Shown here: piece by piece, positions 61,507-64,000 of the stretch
Numbering within the stretch: position 1 is the stretch's first letter
Layout of the letters: every line of letters starts with the position of its first letter
DNA from: Numida meleagris
Lineage: Eukaryota; Chordata; Aves; Galliformes; Numididae
Direction: 5' to 3'
Length of the DNA: 64,000 nucleotides
Assembly: GCF_002078875.1 (NCBI RefSeq)
Contig: NC_034410.1
Span: 100,428,556 to 100,492,555, forward strand
The notes under the pieces: model-generated
What the model saw: the letters and a program-made list of their open reading frames with translations, nothing else
The model's database searches: none
What the model was told of the DNA's origin: nothing
Made by a program: the position numbers and the translations under genes

Positions 61507-61920
61507 TAGAATCATTAAGCTTGGAAAAGCCTCTAAGGTCATCTAGTCCAACCATACCCCACTCCCACCATGCCCACTAACTCATGTCCTTCAGCGTCAC
61601 ATCTTCACAGTTCTTGAACACCTCCAGAGGTGGTGACTCCACCATCTCCCTGGGCAGCCTGTGTCACTGCCTCACTACTCTTTCTGAGAATAAATTTTTC
61701 CTAATATCCAATCTGAACTTCCCTGGCACAACTTGAGGCCATTCCCTCTTATTCTACCACTAGCTACACAGAAGAGGTCAACCTCCGCCTCGCTACAATC
61801 TCTTTTCAGGTAGTTATAGAGAGCAGTAAGGTCTTCCCTGAGCCTCCTCTTCTCCAGACTGAACAATCCCAGTTCCCTCAACCGTTCCCCATAAGACTCA
61901 CATTCCAGTGCGTATACAAT
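61507..61920 (-). mobile_element. CR1 LINE 3' fragment
   Basis: Reverse copy beginning TTAGAATCATTAAGCTTGGA. The minus-strand frame within 62043-61675 reads SYGERLRELGLFSLEKRRLR, EDLTALYNYLKRDCSEAEVD, then GRIRGNGLKLCQG, the typical CR1 ORF2 C-terminal part. The frame continues into unrelated DNA upstream. Confidence 0.95.
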
Positions 61921-63941
61921 TTTAAAAAATCTTAACCAAGGGAAACACTGAATGAATCTCCCTCTGATTCCCTGTACTGCAGGGTGGAAGACAGAATGCC
62001 AATACACTTGCTCCACGAGCTGAAGGAGTTCTAGCCACTGCACCTCGGAGATCAGCGTATAAATGCATTCACAAATGTAAACACACTCGCTTTAAGTGCT
62101 CATAGGAGTCGCAAAAAGAAAGATATGTTGAGATTTACAAGTGTTCAAAATTGAACCTTTAATGTACAGCCTAACCCACACTCTTCACAAACATATTTGC
62201 ATGCAAGAACTTTACTTCCATTAGTGCATATAGGAGGACAGGTAGTTTGTGGATTTTTACATACAGATAATGAACATAAACTAGTTTTCAAGTCCATGCT
62301 GGATACTAATATTGAATTATTGTCCTTAGAATTAGTTGTAAATGTACCATTCCTATGCATATAGCTATACCAACTCTGCTTTTCTTGAATATATTATTAT
62401 AGGAATCCCCCCAAAAGCGAAGAGCACAAAGGTCACCCACGGTGCCTTTGAAGCCCTTCCCCATAGGAGTTTGTCTTCAAAGGCTGCCGGAGCTCCAACA
62501 TTCCTTCACTGCAGCTTCGTTTTTGAAGTTGTTCAGGAAGCTTTGCTGCTGTGTGGCCTCAGGACACTTCTGTTATTTGTTTTTATTTCTCTTGCTCAGA
62601 AAAAATAAACCATGAAACCCAAATAACCCACTTACTGGCTACCACAAGAGGGAGCAGTTGCATTTTGTTAAGTCTGGAGCCAACCACAGCAGCTGCCCGG
62701 GTGCCTACAGAAATGACTAATAAAAGCAATCATGGAAAAAATAAATCTCATCGAGAACAGCAAAAGGCGAGGAAAGTTGTATTGAAACACACTGAATGCA
62801 TTAATAAACAACACCGTTTGTCAGGTGATGTTGGCTTAAAAATAACTAATGCACTTAAAGTACCCCTGAAATAATTTGTAATTTGTTTTCTCTGACCGAG
62901 TGAAGACTCACAAATGCTCCAAACTGAAGCACTCAGCTATGAAATGCATTCATCCTTTTAATTTGACTTTACAGTCGTTGTCAGAAACATCACAAACTAA
63001 GCAGAGTACTTTCTGCATTTACCAGCATGAGTCTGCAGTGACCCTGGGCTTCAATAGCTGGGTGTGATGAAACCCAGAATTGTCAGGATTGTCTTGCATG
63101 TCTGATTAGCAAGGCTTGTTTATGTTACAATGGCTCCCGGTATGAAAGCACCCAACAGACTCACCATGGGGACTAGAAACTCAGTTTGAAAACTCTGCAC
63201 ACAAAGAACAAAAAAAATGATGCATGCCTGCAAGAACCAGGGAAGTGATTGTACAACACAGCTGATACACAACCCATATGCTGACAAGAGGTTATCGACA
63301 AATACCAGGCAGATTCCTGACTCGGTTTGTTGATCTGCTCTTTGGGCTTGCCGTTCCCTTTAGTCTACACTGCCCAAAGCCAGGGACTCCCCAGCTCTCA
63401 GTGCCTTCTGATCTGCATGGGACACTTGGGTTCACATGTGGGTGAAATCAGAGTGGTGATGATATTCAGAGCTCAACTGGCTGATCTGATGGCCACTTCT
63501 GTTTTTAAACTTGGAGAGTTGTCTGTTTATTAGCCTAGGTAAAGCATGTGATTAACTTGGGTTGTAGGAAACAACAGGCCTTGTCGTCTGCATACCACTG
63601 CCATTATGAAGCTTGCCTTGATACAAAAGAAGCCAGGGCAAACTTTGCCACATTTAGCATAGAAGTTGCCCTGAAACATAGCCATCAAGGTGGCTGCCAA
63701 TTCTAGAAAGCCAAAGGCTTTCTCTTTGACTTTGCAGCCTCCAGGTGCCATCAGGGACTCAAGGCTATGCAATGGACTGGCAGGTTACCTAACTACCACT
63801 GACCTAAGACTTCAGGAAGAGCACCCCATCCCATGCCTCATGCTTTGTTTTAAAAAAATTTTGTGTCCCTTTATTTAGAACTGAACGTAGCAGTACATTT
63901 CTGAATAAGAAATAACAAAGAATTTTGCTAAAAACTTAATA
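61921..63941. other. Intergenic, no gene seen; one Cys-rich small frame
   Basis: A minus-strand 71-codon ATG frame (62360-62145) has eight cysteines near its end but no recognised family. The rest is unique AT-rich DNA. Confidence 0.45.
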
Positions 63942-64000
63942 GAATCATAGAATGGTTTGGGTTGGAAGGGACCTTTAAGATCATCTAGTTCCAACCCCTC
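63942..64000 (-). mobile_element. CR1 LINE 3' end, cut by the window edge
   Basis: The plus strand reads AATAGAATCATAGAATGGTT, then GGGTTGGAAGGGACCTTTAA and ATCTAGTTCCAACCCCTC up to the last base. The element runs on beyond the window. Confidence 0.9.

Overview
The window looks like a piece of bird chromosome, most likely from a galliform (chicken-like) species. Three things point that way. At least thirteen CR1 retrotransposon fragments are scattered through it, most ending in the typical 3' ATTCTATG-type repeats. There is one solo retroviral-type LTR of the kind seen in chicken-like genomes. The single protein-coding gene encodes a PACAP peptide with isoleucine at position 2, as in birds, where mammals have serine. 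I cannot fix the species from the sequence alone.

The gene is ADCYAP1 (pituitary adenylate cyclase-activating polypeptide precursor), on the minus strand in the middle of the window. Four coding exons (29466-29573, 27919-28053, 27532-27627, 26993-27179) join in phase, all with GT-AG introns, to give a 172-residue prohormone. Its parts in order are a signal peptide, a spacer, a GHRH-like/PRP peptide on its own exon, and PACAP27/38 on the last exon. A non-coding leader exon ends at 29869. A likely promoter with CRE-type sites lies near 30.48-30.76 kb. The 3' UTR probably runs to a polyadenylation signal at 24857-24862. The whole locus sits in a GC- and CpG-rich domain (about 25.3-31.7 kb) and holds a 15-bp minisatellite in intron 2.

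Outside the gene I see no other protein-coding gene. The left flank (1-24.8 kb) and right flank (31.8-64 kb) look like a gene-poor region of unique AT-rich DNA with CR1 fragments, short tandem repeats, a 1.8-kb pyrimidine-rich tract (8.34-10.19 kb) and a solo LTR with a clean 5-bp target-site duplication (59289-59817). No recognisable CR1 lies between about 13.2 and 33.0 kb, so the gene occupies a roughly 20-kb transposon-poor island. A few stretches look like candidate conserved regulatory elements, but only alignment to other vertebrates could show that.

I found no convincing new system. The most interesting points are local to ADCYAP1: a short upstream ORF created by the exon 1/exon 2 junction, the frame-neutral exon carrying the GHRH-like peptide, the intronic minisatellite, and two possible 3' ends.
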